From an uncultured Pseudomonas sp. (GTDB taxonomy: Bacteria; Pseudomonadota; Gammaproteobacteria; Pseudomonadales; Pseudomonadaceae): a stretch of 64,000 nucleotides of DNA. Within the stretch, counting starts at the first letter, position 1, and the number at the start of each line of letters is the position of its first letter. Where the stretch lies: the NCBI RefSeq assembly GCF_946885955.1, contig NZ_CAMPHI010000024.1, forward strand, positions 1 through 64,000, given 5' to 3'. Shown piece by piece: positions 45,993 to 54,972 of this stretch. The notes below the pieces were generated by a model. It saw only the letters and a program-made list of their open reading frames with translations. It was not told where the DNA came from and did not search any database. The position numbers and the translations under genes were made by a program.

Positions 45993-48900
45993 CAGTTGGT
46001 CCTCACTTCATGCCAGGATTGGCGGCCATATCTCCGTGACCCGGGCGCTGGCTTACAGGTTGGCGCCCCGCTGGAACCGGCGAAGCACAGCAACGCCTCA
46101 TCTTCATCAGTGACCGAGGTCACACCTTTAATCACGCCAGCATCCTTATCGGAGAGGCCTGTCCAAGGAATGCCATCGTCCGTGGGAATCAGATCGCCCT
46201 CTGTTGGAACGATATCGCCCTCTTCGGTGACCGTGGCCGCATCTCTACGAGTCAACGTACCGTCGTCGTCGGTATCGAAGAACAAGTCGTTGAACCGGCC
46301 GCCACTGGATAAATCAACGGCCATGATCCAACTGGTTCCGCCGAACTCACAAGGATCTGCGGACGGGATCATGGAGGTAAAAATCACCCGCTCATTGCGC
46401 AAAGTGGCCTTGGCAACCACGCGCTCGCCCTGAGCACCGGAGGCACCCTCCCCCGTCTGCCAGGCAAGATCCAGATACCAACCCTTGTCGTCATCCTGCA
46501 ACGCGTTCTGCGTAGTAGCGCGCACCTTATCGCCGCTGCTCAGTGTGGCTTCCTTGATAATGTCCTGCTCCAACAAATCACTGCGCCCATCGATAAGCAG
46601 CCCGTTATCGATAATCCCGTAGAAGGTCTCTACCGCCGGATTATCCGGAATCTCGTTATCGCCGGTACGGTAAAAACTCCCGGTACCGAAGAACACCATG
46701 TGCTGATTCCGATCGTTGAAGGCGGATGTCAAAGGCGCGGTGATGGCTTGCCGCGCACCCGCATCGTCCTTGGCAATGAACAGCGGATTAGCATTGAGCG
46801 AGCCCGGAATGCCCCAACTGACAGTGCTGTTACCGTTCAGGTCCAGCCGCCAGAGATTGCCCTGGGTATCGCCCACATAGATGCGATCGGCAACTTGGTC
46901 CGCATCTATATCGGCGACCAACGGAGTACCCAAATCGCCCGTGGTGGCCAGGGTGAACTCCTTGATCACGCTGCCGTCGGCGGCGTCCAGGATCCACACC
47001 TTGCCATTCGCTGGCGTACTGTCGTGATAGCCGCTGCTGACGATTACCCCGAACTTCTGGTTGGGCAGAGCGACCAGCGCCGGCTGGCCAACGGTATAGC
47101 CCATGCTCGGATGAGTGAACTCCCACATCACGTTTTCACTGGACATGCTGCCAGGGTCGGTAATGTCCAGAGCGAATACGCTGTTACCGCCCGCCCCCGT
47201 AGTACCTACGACCATGGTGCGCCAACCGTCGCTGCCCAACCAGGCATCGGAAATACGCGGCGTGCCATCGACGTAATAGCGGTGGGAATAGGCCGGTTCG
47301 GTCAGATCGATCAATGTGTCCAGTACGTTGTTGGGCACATAGGCGAATAGCTCGCCGCCACCGTTTTTCGCCGATTCTGTGCTGACCCTGGCGTCGAAGC
47401 CGTGCAACATGCCATCGTTGGCGCCGACGACGATCATTGGCGTACGGCTTTTATAGGCATCGGATGCGCGGAATGCGGCATAGGCTTCGCCCACAGCGCC
47501 ATCGTTCCAAGCCAGGCCGGCGTAACCGAAATTTTGCTGATGGATGAACTGGGGGTCAGAGTTGATTATGTCTCCCAGGCGGCTGGTACGTTGCCGAAAT
47601 GGCTGACTGCCATCCTTGTCGGTCATTTCCAACGAGCGATCACCACGCAGGAATGCCAGACGCTGCTTTGCCTTGGAACTATCCGCCTCACCCGCTTTGG
47701 TAAACCAGGCGCGCTGGGTTTCGTCCAGATCGTCCCAGGTGAAATCGATTCCCTCGATTGAAATTAGCGGGCCGTTGGCACCGTCTTCTGTGGGTGACGC
47801 GCTGCTGAAGATTTTCCGACTGGCCACGTCGCTGAGCGCATCCAGTACGCCAGCGGCGTTCCAACTGGCTTTTGCCGCCACCTCGCCACCGACGACTTGT
47901 TTTGCCAGAAGGTCGCCGCTCCAACGTTTGCTATTGAGTTGTGGTTGGAATACTGCGGTATCGGTACTCAGGCGACTGGAGTTGGTCGCCAGCGAAGTCA
48001 GGGTGCTTTGCGCCTCGTTGGCGATATTCGCGAATGCGCGCTTCAGGCTTTCAACCATATTGGCGGCATCGCTCGCCACATAGAAGTTATCGGGACGGGG
48101 ATAATCGCTGCCCAACATATCCGTTGTGCTGTGCCACCACTCCTCAGGCAGCTCCTCACTACGCTCGTAGGGCTCACCGAAATTTTTCGGCACTTTGAAA
48201 CCACCGTATTTGGCGGCGAGCCAGTACTGGTTGCGGGTTTTTCCAGCCAGCTTTTCGTCCTCGCGAACGTCGACCCAATAGGTGGAAACGGTCTGGTTTC
48301 CCTTCCAATCGTTACGTAGATCCTTGGTGTGGGCATCGTAGGCAAGGCCAGCGATATAGGCAGAGCTCAGGCGATTAGTGTTGAAGGGAGTATTGATAGT
48401 GATGCCTTCGAGCTCGGCTACCTTCTGCGTCGCCTTTACCACATCGATGGTACCGTCCTTGCTGACCTCATCTGGTTCAGTCGGCTCTTGGTCTCTAACA
48501 GTGTTCTTCGGAAGGTTCTTATCTCGATGCGTATTGGTGTCGCCGATGCCGAGAATCACGTTTTTCTGACAGGCATATTGAATAGGGTCTTTGTTCGTCC
48601 AATCTGCAATAACCGGGAAGCCATCGGCCAGCTCATAGTGAATGGACGTATCGGCACCGAGGTTTGAATAGGCCGATACATTACTTTGACCCTTAAAATA
48701 ACGCAGCGCCGCATAGAACAGCTCGCTGACCGGATCATAATGCTTATGATCCTTGGCGGTCATCTGACCGAACTTATTCAGATAATTTATAACCCCGCTA
48801 TCGAGAATGCCGGCATTGGTATTGGTCGCATCATCTTTGTCAGGATTGCGTATAAACACACCGGTGGTTGCGTTCCACTCACTAGCACTATTGTCTTGGT

Positions 48901-49807
48901 TACCGGCCACCCCCGGCGTGCGGACGGCCTGGCCAACAAACCTTTGCCGAGCGCGCAATACACCACCGTCACGCCATACGCTATGGTCGTTCAAGTAACC
49001 GAAGACACTGTAACGAAGATCACCGGAATACTGTTGTATCAAACCCTCGGGCTTGTAGGATTCCGCATAGCGTTTGCAGTTCGCTTCCAGGCCGATCTTT
49101 GAATCGCATACTTTTACCCGCATATAAACTTCATATACGGTACTTCCGTTGATGGAAAGATCGGTATCCGATGTGTACTCGCTAGCCTCTCCGCTCAGGT
49201 CACCATCCAGGGTAAAGCGCATACGATTACCCAAGCCGGCGAGACGCACCCTGAACCCATACCAGCTCGCTGGAGTTGCACTACTTACTGTGGCGCCGTC
49301 CCAAATAGCTCGCCAACCGCTTTGATTCTGACCTGTATGCCTAGCCTTCTCCAGCCAGGTTTCTTTTTTCGTATCCTTGACACGATAACCACCGGTCAGC
49401 GCACTACGAAAAGGGTCGATGGTCTGGGTTGCCGCCCAGTTAAGAAAGTTGCCACTCCATAACTTACCGGTGCAGCTACGATTACTGGTTTTAGACTTTG
49501 GGAAAAAATGGCTATTGCGGTGATCTTCATGCTTCGAATCATGTGCATAGTCGTAGCACTTATCCGCATCGAAATAGCCGACATATTTATTGCTGACGGA
49601 GTAGTCACCAAGATTAGCCATACTGAGAATGGTTGGCCATTCCACCGAAGGCACCAATGCCAGATTACCCGGCACGCTGCCCCCACCCAATAACAAAGGC
49701 GACTGCGAAACGTCCGCCCGGGCGGTCGAAGCGAAGGTGATCGCCAACGACATGGTGAAAGCCAGGCCTGTGTGCAGCAGTTTGTATCGAGGTGCGAGGC
49801 TGGTCAT
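45992..49807 (-). CDS. pilY1: PilY1-like pilus tip adhesin
   Basis: A protein of about 1271 residues with a signal peptide (LLHTGLAFTMSLAITFASTARA). It has a variable N-terminal half and a C-terminal PilY1 beta-propeller (about 620-1150, for example PMIVVGANDGMLHGFDARVS and WRTMVVGTTGAGGNSVFALD). A calcium-binding loop DTDDDGTLTRRD lies near the C-terminus. I do not see an obvious MIDAS motif in the N-terminal half. PilY1 sits at the pilus tip, controls extension and retraction, and can act in surface sensing. The ATG at 49807 has GGGAG about 8 nt upstream; an earlier ATG (49852) overlaps pilX but would add 15 residues before the signal peptide. Confidence 0.92.
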   Translation of the reverse strand: MTSLAPRYKLLHTGLAFTMSLAITFASTARADVSQSPLLLGGGSVPGNLALVPSVEWPTILSMANLGDYSVSNKYVGYFDADKCYDYAHDSKHEDHRNSHFFPKSKTSNRSCTGKLWSGNFLNWAATQTIDPFRSALTGGYRVKDTKKETWLEKARHTGQNQSGWRAIWDGATVSSATPASWYGFRVRLAGLGNRMRFTLDGDLSGEASEYTSDTDLSINGSTVYEVYMRVKVCDSKIGLEANCKRYAESYKPEGLIQQYSGDLRYSVFGYLNDHSVWRDGGVLRARQRFVGQAVRTPGVAGNQDNSASEWNATTGVFIRNPDKDDATNTNAGILDSGVINYLNKFGQMTAKDHKHYDPVSELFYAALRYFKGQSNVSAYSNLGADTSIHYELADGFPVIADWTNKDPIQYACQKNVILGIGDTNTHRDKNLPKNTVRDQEPTEPDEVSKDGTIDVVKATQKVAELEGITINTPFNTNRLSSAYIAGLAYDAHTKDLRNDWKGNQTVSTYWVDVREDEKLAGKTRNQYWLAAKYGGFKVPKNFGEPYERSEELPEEWWHSTTDMLGSDYPRPDNFYVASDAANMVESLKRAFANIANEAQSTLTSLATNSSRLSTDTAVFQPQLNSKRWSGDLLAKQVVGGEVAAKASWNAAGVLDALSDVASRKIFSSASPTEDGANGPLISIEGIDFTWDDLDETQRAWFTKAGEADSSKAKQRLAFLRGDRSLEMTDKDGSQPFRQRTSRLGDIINSDPQFIHQQNFGYAGLAWNDGAVGEAYAAFRASDAYKSRTPMIVVGANDGMLHGFDARVSTESAKNGGGELFAYVPNNVLDTLIDLTEPAYSHRYYVDGTPRISDAWLGSDGWRTMVVGTTGAGGNSVFALDITDPGSMSSENVMWEFTHPSMGYTVGQPALVALPNQKFGVIVSSGYHDSTPANGKVWILDAADGSVIKEFTLATTGDLGTPLVADIDADQVADRIYVGDTQGNLWRLDLNGNSTVSWGIPGSLNANPLFIAKDDAGARQAITAPLTSAFNDRNQHMVFFGTGSFYRTGDNEIPDNPAVETFYGIIDNGLLIDGRSDLLEQDIIKEATLSSGDKVRATTQNALQDDDKGWYLDLAWQTGEGASGAQGERVVAKATLRNERVIFTSMIPSADPCEFGGTSWIMAVDLSSGGRFNDLFFDTDDDGTLTRRDAATVTEEGDIVPTEGDLIPTDDGIPWTGLSDKDAGVIKGVTSVTDEDEALLCFAGSSGAPTCKPAPGSRRYGRQSWHEVRTN

Positions 49808-49848
49808 CACTACGACTCCCGAAAAGGACTGATAAGGCGGTTGGCCGT

Positions 49849-50328
49849 TCATTGTTCAACCAGAAAAACCGAGCGGAGTTTGATTTTGGATGCAGCGCTG
49901 TTATCGGAATTGAGCGCCATGCCATAACCGTCGGCCTCCACTCGCACCAAGGCACCTTGATCGTCGATAGGCGTTGCGGCTTCAGTGCTGGTGCGCAGCT
50001 TGGCCAGCAGCGTAATGCTGTAGGCCGGTGCGGTCGTGACGCCGGGAAACTTGCTGTAGGTGCCTGACAGCGGCGTGCCAGAAAGCATGTCCAGGGTATT
50101 GGTCATGAACTTTTTATTGACGACGTTTTCACCCTGGCGTAGTGCCGCTTCCGCGGCTTGAAGGGCGAGGCTGCCGTCACGCATATTGCCGGCCATACTT
50201 TCCTGCAGCGAGGTTCCGCGCATGCTGCTCAAACCAATGATGGTCAGCAACAACAACATGATCAGGGCGATAATCAAAATCGCCCCGCGTTGATTATTGA
50301 CAGGTAATGCGATCATGGATTTATTCAT
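49849..50328 (-). CDS. pilX: PilX-like minor pilin
   Basis: A 159-residue PilX-type protein. A short leader ends in RG, followed by the hydrophobic AILIIALIMLLLLTIIGLSS and then the characteristic SMRGTSLQESMAGNMRD and AAEAALRQGE. It overlaps pilW by 4 nt. It belongs to the minor-pilin complex that primes pilus assembly with PilY1 at the tip. Confidence 0.92.
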   Translation of the reverse strand: MNKSMIALPVNNQRGAILIIALIMLLLLTIIGLSSMRGTSLQESMAGNMRDGSLALQAAEAALRQGENVVNKKFMTNTLDMLSGTPLSGTYSKFPGVTTAPAYSITLLAKLRTSTEAATPIDDQGALVRVEADGYGMALNSDNSAASKIKLRSVFLVEQ

Positions 50329-51320
50329 GGCAGGCGATTACGAATTCCGATAGTTGTCGAGAACACTTGCGCCAGGCGGCGATTCTGAATGGTTACGTCT
50401 TTTCCGTTAAACTTGATAAGTTGATTTTCCGGGACCACGTTTGTATCGGTACTGACGAGCAATAGATTGACACGAACGGATACGACGTTATCCCAATTGG
50501 ACACACTGCTTGCCGACACATAACTGTCGACTTGCCTATCGCTGCCCGCAATACCGTACAAGATCTGCATATCTTGCACCCCTTCGACCAACTCTTCGTC
50601 GAATTTGGCTCCATTGGTAAAGCTGACGCGACGGAGGGAAGGCAGGCCTTTTATCCCATTGCCGATGTAATAGCTGGCACTTTCCAATCTGAGAATTTCC
50701 ATCGCCGAGTTATAGGCGTGGCTGAAGTTATTTTTGGCGGAATTCTTATTGCCCGGTTTCCCGCCATTACCGCGAGACAAGGTACTGGCGCTGGCATTGC
50801 TGCGATTCTGAAACATATCGCAGCCCATGGGATCGGCGACAACGATGATCGTATCCTGAGCCACACCACTAGCCGCATTCAGAGTGATGGCGTTTGCGTT
50901 GACCGTGGTATTTCCGCTTGCCGTCACCCCCGGGATATTGGCGGCATACTTGATATTAATCACGTCGCCCGCAGTGCGGTTATCCACCCATGACGGGGAC
51001 GCATTAGCTTTACCACTTATAGGCTGACTCAAATCGAATAAGTCGGCGCTATAGCCACTACCCTTTTCATTGAGCAGATTATTCAATGCCGAAACACATT
51101 CACCCTTGTATCCAGCGTTGTGAATATCGTTGGTGAGAAACTCCATGGCGAAGCGACCGCTTTCCTGAACGCGGGCAAGTGCGTTATTGGTACTGTAGGT
51201 TTGCTTGCTCGAGAGAAACGTCTGCAATACGCCAGCCATCAGCAACAGGCCAAGAACCATGGAGATCATTAATTCGACGAGCGAAAAGCCTTGCTGGCGA
51301 GGCGTCGATGAACGAGTCAT
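50325..51320 (-). CDS. pilW: PilW-like minor pilin
   Basis: A 331-residue minor pilin. The prepilin site QG|FSLVELMISMVLGLLLMAG carries Glu5, and the family motif ALARVQESGRFAMEFLTNDI follows. It is large for a pilin, as is typical of PilW. It overlaps pilV and pilX by ATGA junctions. Confidence 0.93.
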   Translation of the reverse strand: MTRSSTPRQQGFSLVELMISMVLGLLLMAGVLQTFLSSKQTYSTNNALARVQESGRFAMEFLTNDIHNAGYKGECVSALNNLLNEKGSGYSADLFDLSQPISGKANASPSWVDNRTAGDVINIKYAANIPGVTASGNTTVNANAITLNAASGVAQDTIIVVADPMGCDMFQNRSNASASTLSRGNGGKPGNKNSAKNNFSHAYNSAMEILRLESASYYIGNGIKGLPSLRRVSFTNGAKFDEELVEGVQDMQILYGIAGSDRQVDSYVSASSVSNWDNVVSVRVNLLLVSTDTNVVPENQLIKFNGKDVTIQNRRLAQVFSTTIGIRNRLP

Positions 51321-51796
51321 ATTTCGGTCCGATAGACGAAGGTTTCAATGCCGGTATCGGTGCTGCCGGCTTTCTCGGTGCTAGCGGTTTTTTTTATCCG
51401 GCCACGGTTATCGTTCCAGCGCACGGATATGGTCACCAGGGTTCCGCTTTTTTCGACTTTGCCGGTGCCTTCCGGTAGCGCCTGGGCAAGTGTGTTCAGC
51501 CACTCGGCTTTATCTTTCTGCGCTTGGGTGCCACTCACCGAATGGGGACCGGATGAGGTCGGATAATCGAATACGTAGGCGTCGGTCAGCGCGGCGGTGC
51601 GGTTCGCACGCATCCGGTCGGCCAGATCGCTGGCGAGTATGCTCACCTGCGAGCGGTAATAAGCGCTGTGGTTACTCTGCACGCTGGTGACCTGCAGCAG
51701 CGCCATCCCGAGCAGGCCGATGGCAAGCACGACAAGGGCTATAAGAACTTCGATCAGCGTGGTACCACGCTGGGCGGCAGGAGAGAACGCGATCAT
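51317..51796 (-). CDS. pilV: PilV-like minor pilin
   Basis: A 159-residue minor pilin with cleavage site RG|TTLIEVLIALVVLAIGLLG and the conserved SDLADRMRANR. It is coupled by overlap to fimU upstream and pilW downstream. It belongs to the minor-pilin tip complex. Confidence 0.93.
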   Translation of the reverse strand: MIAFSPAAQRGTTLIEVLIALVVLAIGLLGMALLQVTSVQSNHSAYYRSQVSILASDLADRMRANRTAALTDAYVFDYPTSSGPHSVSGTQAQKDKAEWLNTLAQALPEGTGKVEKSGTLVTISVRWNDNRGRIKKTASTEKAGSTDTGIETFVYRTEI

Positions 51797-52269
51797 TCGC
51801 AGGCCTCCTGTCCCAGGGTGCTGGAGCCGGTCACAGAGACGGCAATTTCCCGTCTCTGCTTACCGCTGCAGTCACTGGGCGTCACCGCAAAATTGCTAGC
51901 GCTACCGGCCATGCCGTTGCTGCGAAAGGTCACCCCGGCATTCGGGCCGACAACAGCCAGCCCCTGCGCGCTGTCCCAGACCTTGATCACGTCACCGCCG
52001 CTTTGCTGCACCAGCCAGCCAGAGGCCCAATCCGCACCGTTTTGACAAATGCTTTCGCCAGGCTTTCTGCGGCACACCACAACGCTTTGACGACGCTTGA
52101 CGGCCTCCGAGCGGGCGAGTTGCAGTGCCCCTTGCAGCTCGCTGGCCAGGGTCGAAGCCCGGCTATCGCGGATCATGCTGCCGAACGAGGGAACGGCGAT
52201 GCCGAGCAAGATCGCAAGGACGGCAAGGGTCACCATCAGCTCAATCAGGGTGAAACCTTTCTGCGACAT
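51793..52269 (-). CDS. fimU: FimU/FimT-like (GspH family) minor pilin
   Basis: A 158-residue pseudopilin-like protein, starting SQKG|FTLIELMVTLAVLAILLGI, with a GspH C-terminal domain and four cysteines (VCRRK, ICQNG, DCSGK, EACE). The start at 52269 has TAGGAG at good spacing; a GTG nine bases upstream overlaps that site and is less likely. It is the first gene of the minor-pilin operon, so fimU is preferred over fimT by synteny. Confidence 0.88.
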   Translation of the reverse strand: MSQKGFTLIELMVTLAVLAILLGIAVPSFGSMIRDSRASTLASELQGALQLARSEAVKRRQSVVVCRRKPGESICQNGADWASGWLVQQSGGDVIKVWDSAQGLAVVGPNAGVTFRSNGMAGSASNFAVTPSDCSGKQRREIAVSVTGSSTLGQEACE

Positions 52270-52607
52270 CGCAGCCACTCCTACCTGTCATCAAGAACGT
52301 GCACGGATCGGATATTCGGCGCCCTGGTAAGGGTCGAAACTCCAGATCGTCTGCTCTTTTCGCTCCCGGGCGGGATACACCGGGAGCTACGGTCTGTTTA
52401 ATATCGCTAGGGCAAAGAACTGCGACCGCACAACACATCGAAATGTGGCAAGCATGGGCTTTCCAGGCTTTACGGACGCAAGGCTAAGTCCGTATAGCGC
52501 TCTTCATAACCGAGCCAATTCCACTCGGCTTCGAATGCCGGCACTTCGAATTACAGAAGAGCTCGTTGCAAGCGAGAACAGAGAATGCATCCGCGCAAAC
52601 TCGACGA
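52270..52607 (-). promoter_or_regulatory. Long structured leader of the minor-pilin operon
   Basis: This is the 338 nt between the CCTAC element (minus strand) and fimU. It has no credible small gene. Two clear stems occur: TACGGAC/GTCCGTA (52471-52494) and GCTCCCGG/CCGGGAGC (52362-52387). Neither is followed by a U-run, so they are leader structures rather than terminators. No AlgR-like CCGTTTGTC box was noticed. Confidence 0.45.
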
Positions 52608-52661
52608 CCATCGGCGGAGGCTGATTCTTCAGTAGGGGGAAAAACAGGAATAGGTAGGGGG
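52608..52661 (-). promoter_or_regulatory. CCTAC composite element, copy E (toward fimU operon)
   Basis: On the minus strand CCCCCTAC boxes lie at 52654-52661 and 52632-52639 (22 nt apart). The spacer TGAAGAATCAGC and 5 further nt follow, then CCGATGG at 52608-52614, exactly 17 nt after the second CCTAC. It is oriented toward the pilin operon 338 nt away. Confidence 0.72.
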
Positions 52662-53317
52662 TGACTGACTATGACCGCAACCAATACAACCAACGATCCG
52701 CCGACCAGCAGGTCGGCACCACGCATCGACTTGCCCATGCAAGCACTTCAGGACGAATCAATAGGACCCGCGACAAACCCCTGCACGCGGCAATGCCCCG
52801 CAGCCAACTTGCCGAGGCGGCCCCACTGGGATTTGGATCGCCAGCAACAACCCGGAGCCTGTCCGAGAAGGGCGATTTTCAACGACATGCTAATGGCCTG
52901 CAGGACCAGTTGGTTGACTCAAGTGCGGATGGCCGAGGTTCTGAGACAAGGAGCCGCGACCAGTCGTAGCCAGCCATGGTCAGGAGCGGCAACGCAGCAT
53001 CAGGCTCAGGCGTCGAAATTGACTAACTGCACCAGCCGCACGCCAAACAAATGCGTCTGGCAGTCAAAAATATCTCATTGTTTTATATAAGAATTAAATC
53101 GGCACCAAGCTTGGTAGAAGCCAGCTTGCTGGCGATCCCGGCAAATCAAAAGCATCGCCGGGACGCCGGACCGCAGCAAGGACTTGCCCTCCCCCGGCCC
53201 CTACACCCTGTGCCGCGCGACGATGCCCCTTTGAAGCCGGAACTTGCCCTACAGGTAGTTTGTGCTCTTTTTACAAATGGCTGCGCCTGAAAACCGTTCG
53301 CCGGCCCGTATCGGCAA
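52662..53317. other. Spacer with no recognised gene
   Basis: Frames open here (for example 52671-53090) have irregular translations with no motif and I do not accept them. The stretch contains a REP palindrome (listed separately) and an AT-rich patch around 53075-53100. It separates oppositely oriented copies of the CCTAC element. Confidence 0.5.
53114..53138 (+). repeat. REP palindrome, second copy
   Basis: GTAGAAGCCAGCTTGCTGGC followed by GATCCC differs from the copy at 5291-5317 by one base in the core. It forms the same GCCAGC/GCTGGC hairpin. A CGCCGGGACGCCGG segment about 20 nt downstream may be the partner half of a REP pair. Confidence 0.72.
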
Positions 53318-53370
53318 CCCCCTACCCATCAAAGCAAACCCCCTACCGAAGAATCAGCCCTCACCGATGG
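53318..53370 (+). promoter_or_regulatory. CCTAC composite element, copy A (toward candidate sRNA)
   Basis: CCCCCTAC boxes lie at 53318-53325 and 53339-53346 (21 nt apart). CGAAGAATCAGC and 5 nt follow, then CCGATGG at 53364-53370, 17 nt after the second CCTAC. There is no open frame of note downstream; a strong terminator follows at 53528-53559. Confidence 0.72.
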
Positions 53371-53375
53371 TCGCT

Positions 53376-53559
53376 GAAGCTACTTGGTTGCATCCTTGCC
53401 CCCACTGTCTCGCCACACGATTGCCTATACACCCTGTAGGGCAATTGGCAGACATTTGCTGCTCCTGGAAAATAGGAGCCCGTGCTTCGCTGGCTAAGCG
53501 TCCCCCGCATAGTCAGGTCGATCATGGATCCCCGCTCCACTGCGGGGATAGCTTTTTTT
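53376..53559 (+). ncRNA. Candidate small RNA with three hairpins
   Basis: Between CCTAC element A and a strong intrinsic terminator lie about 185 nt with no coding frame. Stem 1 is ATTGCC/GGCAAT (53420-53445). Stem 2 is a perfect GCTCCT/AGGAGC with loop GGAAAAT (53461-53479). Stem 3 is the terminator. The loop GGA and other GGA triplets could bind RsmA, but this is speculative. The start (about 53376) is inferred from the CCGATG box and is not observed. Expression data would decide this. Confidence 0.5.
53528..53559 (+). terminator. Strong intrinsic terminator
   Basis: A perfect stem ATCCCCGC/GCGGGGAT (53528-53549) with a 6-nt loop is followed by AGC and seven T residues (53553-53559). No protein gene ends nearby on the plus strand, which is why a non-coding transcript is suspected. 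Confidence 0.85.
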
Positions 53560-53632
53560 GTTCGCCGTGCGGCGCTGCCATGCAGGGATATATTCATCGA
53601 ACGCCGCAAGCCTCGCGATCAACCCCCCAAGT

Positions 53633-53821
53633 ATCTACGACATAGCTGCGCAGACCGCCCCGGACTGCGAAGAGCACAGCTGCACGACCGAGGATATTGC
53701 GCGCAACACTCACGACATCCGCAAGCAGTCCAATGAAGCGGCACAAACCTCGGAACAGAACAACCAGGTCAGCGCGAACCTACCCGCGTCGGTCCATGAC
53801 CTCGCCCAGCTGGTCGACGGT
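53633..53821 (+). pseudogene. Remnant of an MCP signalling-domain C-terminus
   Basis: One frame reads IYDIAAQTAPDCEEHSCTTE, DIARNTHDIRKQSNEAAQTS and ASVHDLAQLVDG. This clearly matches the usual MCP tail of the form IA-x-QTA-x-ACEEQSATTEEIARNI...ASVHDLA-x-LVD. There is no MCP sequence upstream (the terminator at 53528 is just before it) and no start. It is a decayed tail fragment and evidence of an earlier, larger chemoreceptor gene here. Confidence 0.8.
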
Positions 53822-53919
53822 TCCGCATGTAACAAGCCGGCAGGCAGTACCCCATCAGAGCGATCCAACGCCCGACAGCGAAACTCGCCCTCACTGTGTC
53901 TCGCACACAAGGTCAGCCA

Positions 53920-53972
53920 ACCGCCTACCCCCAACCGGAAACCCCCTACCCAAAAAGCAGCGGCAGCCGATG
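53920..53972 (+). promoter_or_regulatory. CCTAC composite element, copy B (toward response regulator)
   Basis: CCGCCTAC is at 53920-53927 and CCCCCTAC at 53941-53948 (21 nt apart). CCAAAAAGCAGC and 5 nt follow, then CCGATGG at 53966-53972, 17 nt after the second CCTAC. It ends 85 nt before the response regulator ATG, a normal promoter-to-gene distance. Confidence 0.75.
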
Positions 53973-54056
53973 GTTTTATCCGCAACAGGCAAACACTCTA
54001 TTGAGCATCCTGCCCGCCATAGATATTGGAATCCCCTATCCAAGCAGCGAGGAACC

Positions 54057-54698
54057 ATGCTCAGAAAAATTCGTCTGCTGATTGTCGATGACCACGCCAT
54101 TATGCGTGGGGGATTGAAGGAACTGTTCGCCCTGACCAATGACCTGCTGGTAGTCGCCGAGGCCGAAAGCGGTGTAACGGCATTGGAACGACTACGGGAG
54201 GGCGATATCGACCTGCTGCTGCTCGACATGAATATGCCCGGTCTCAGCGGCGAGGATCTGATCGCACGCATCCGCACCCATCACCCAACGCAAAAAATAC
54301 TGATGCTGAGCATGCACAACGAACCGCAGATCGCCCAGCGCATGCTCAGGGCCGGCGCCAACGGCTACCTATGCAAAACCTGCACGCCAGAGACCCTGTT
54401 CGGAGCGATCCACCGCGTCGCTTCCGGCGCACGCGTCATTGATCCGCAGATTGCCGAAGACATCGCCCTCGAAGCCAGCAACCTGACGCAACAGAGCCAC
54501 CACGACAAACTCACCGAGCGCGAACGCCAGGTGCTACGCCTGTTCGCCCTTGGCACCAGCGTGAACGGAATCGCCGAGGCCCTAGCGATCAGTAGCAAGA
54601 CAGTCAGCACCCATAAGGCGCGACTGATGGAAAAAATGGGTTTCTCCAGCAATGCCGATATCGTCCGCTACGCCGTGAGCCAAAACCTTATAGAGTGA
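54057..54698 (+). CDS. NarL/FixJ-family response regulator
   Basis: A 213-residue regulator. The receiver domain has VDDHAIMRGG (acidic pair D11-D12), phospho-acceptor D57 in LLLLDMNMPGLSGED, and the conserved lysine in YLCKT. The C-terminal LuxR-type helix-turn-helix (about 150-213) has LTERERQVLRLFALG and SSKTVSTHKARLMEKMGF. All key residues are present. The ATG at 54057 follows GAGGAA; the upstream open frame is not coding. A CCTAC element lies 85 nt upstream and another just after the stop. The large HisKA_3 kinase at 40820-45079 is the likely partner by class, since the adjacent regulator there is broken; this is an inference. Confidence 0.92.
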   Translation: MLRKIRLLIVDDHAIMRGGLKELFALTNDLLVVAEAESGVTALERLREGDIDLLLLDMNMPGLSGEDLIARIRTHHPTQKILMLSMHNEPQIAQRMLRAGANGYLCKTCTPETLFGAIHRVASGARVIDPQIAEDIALEASNLTQQSHHDKLTERERQVLRLFALGTSVNGIAEALAISSKTVSTHKARLMEKMGFSSNADIVRYAVSQNLIE

Positions 54699-54806
54699 CG
54701 TTATAAGCCCCTCTATATCGCAACTGCTCACAGACCCAGACCTGCCACCCCATTTACCAAGTGCGTCAACAGCCCCTCCGAGCCGCCACACAGCACCAGT
54801 AGGGGG

Positions 54807-54859
54807 CCGCCTACCACAGCCACCACTATGCCTACTCAAAAACCAGCATAGGCCGATGC
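54807..54859 (+). promoter_or_regulatory. CCTAC composite element, copy C (toward MCP-like gene)
   Basis: CCGCCTAC is at 54807-54814 and ATGCCTAC at 54828-54835 (21 nt apart). TCAAAAACCAGC and 5 nt follow, then CCGATGC at 54853-54859, 17 nt after the second CCTAC. The first box is also half of an inverted repeat GTAGG-N6-CCTAC (54799-54814). It ends 113 nt before the MCP-like gene. Confidence 0.72.
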
Positions 54860-54972
54860 CCGTCCAGCCACAGGGCCCGCATCATGCGCCAATGCCGGCA
54901 TGCCGCCGTCAACTTTTCAACGCAGACAAACCGGCGCTGCGCTGCAGTCAAAGCCGACACCGGAGAACGAGA

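Noticed and set aside
52671..53090. 139-codon plus-strand frame after CCTAC copy E
   Set aside because: Irregular composition and no recognisable domain; its ATG lies just downstream of the element but the element points the other way.
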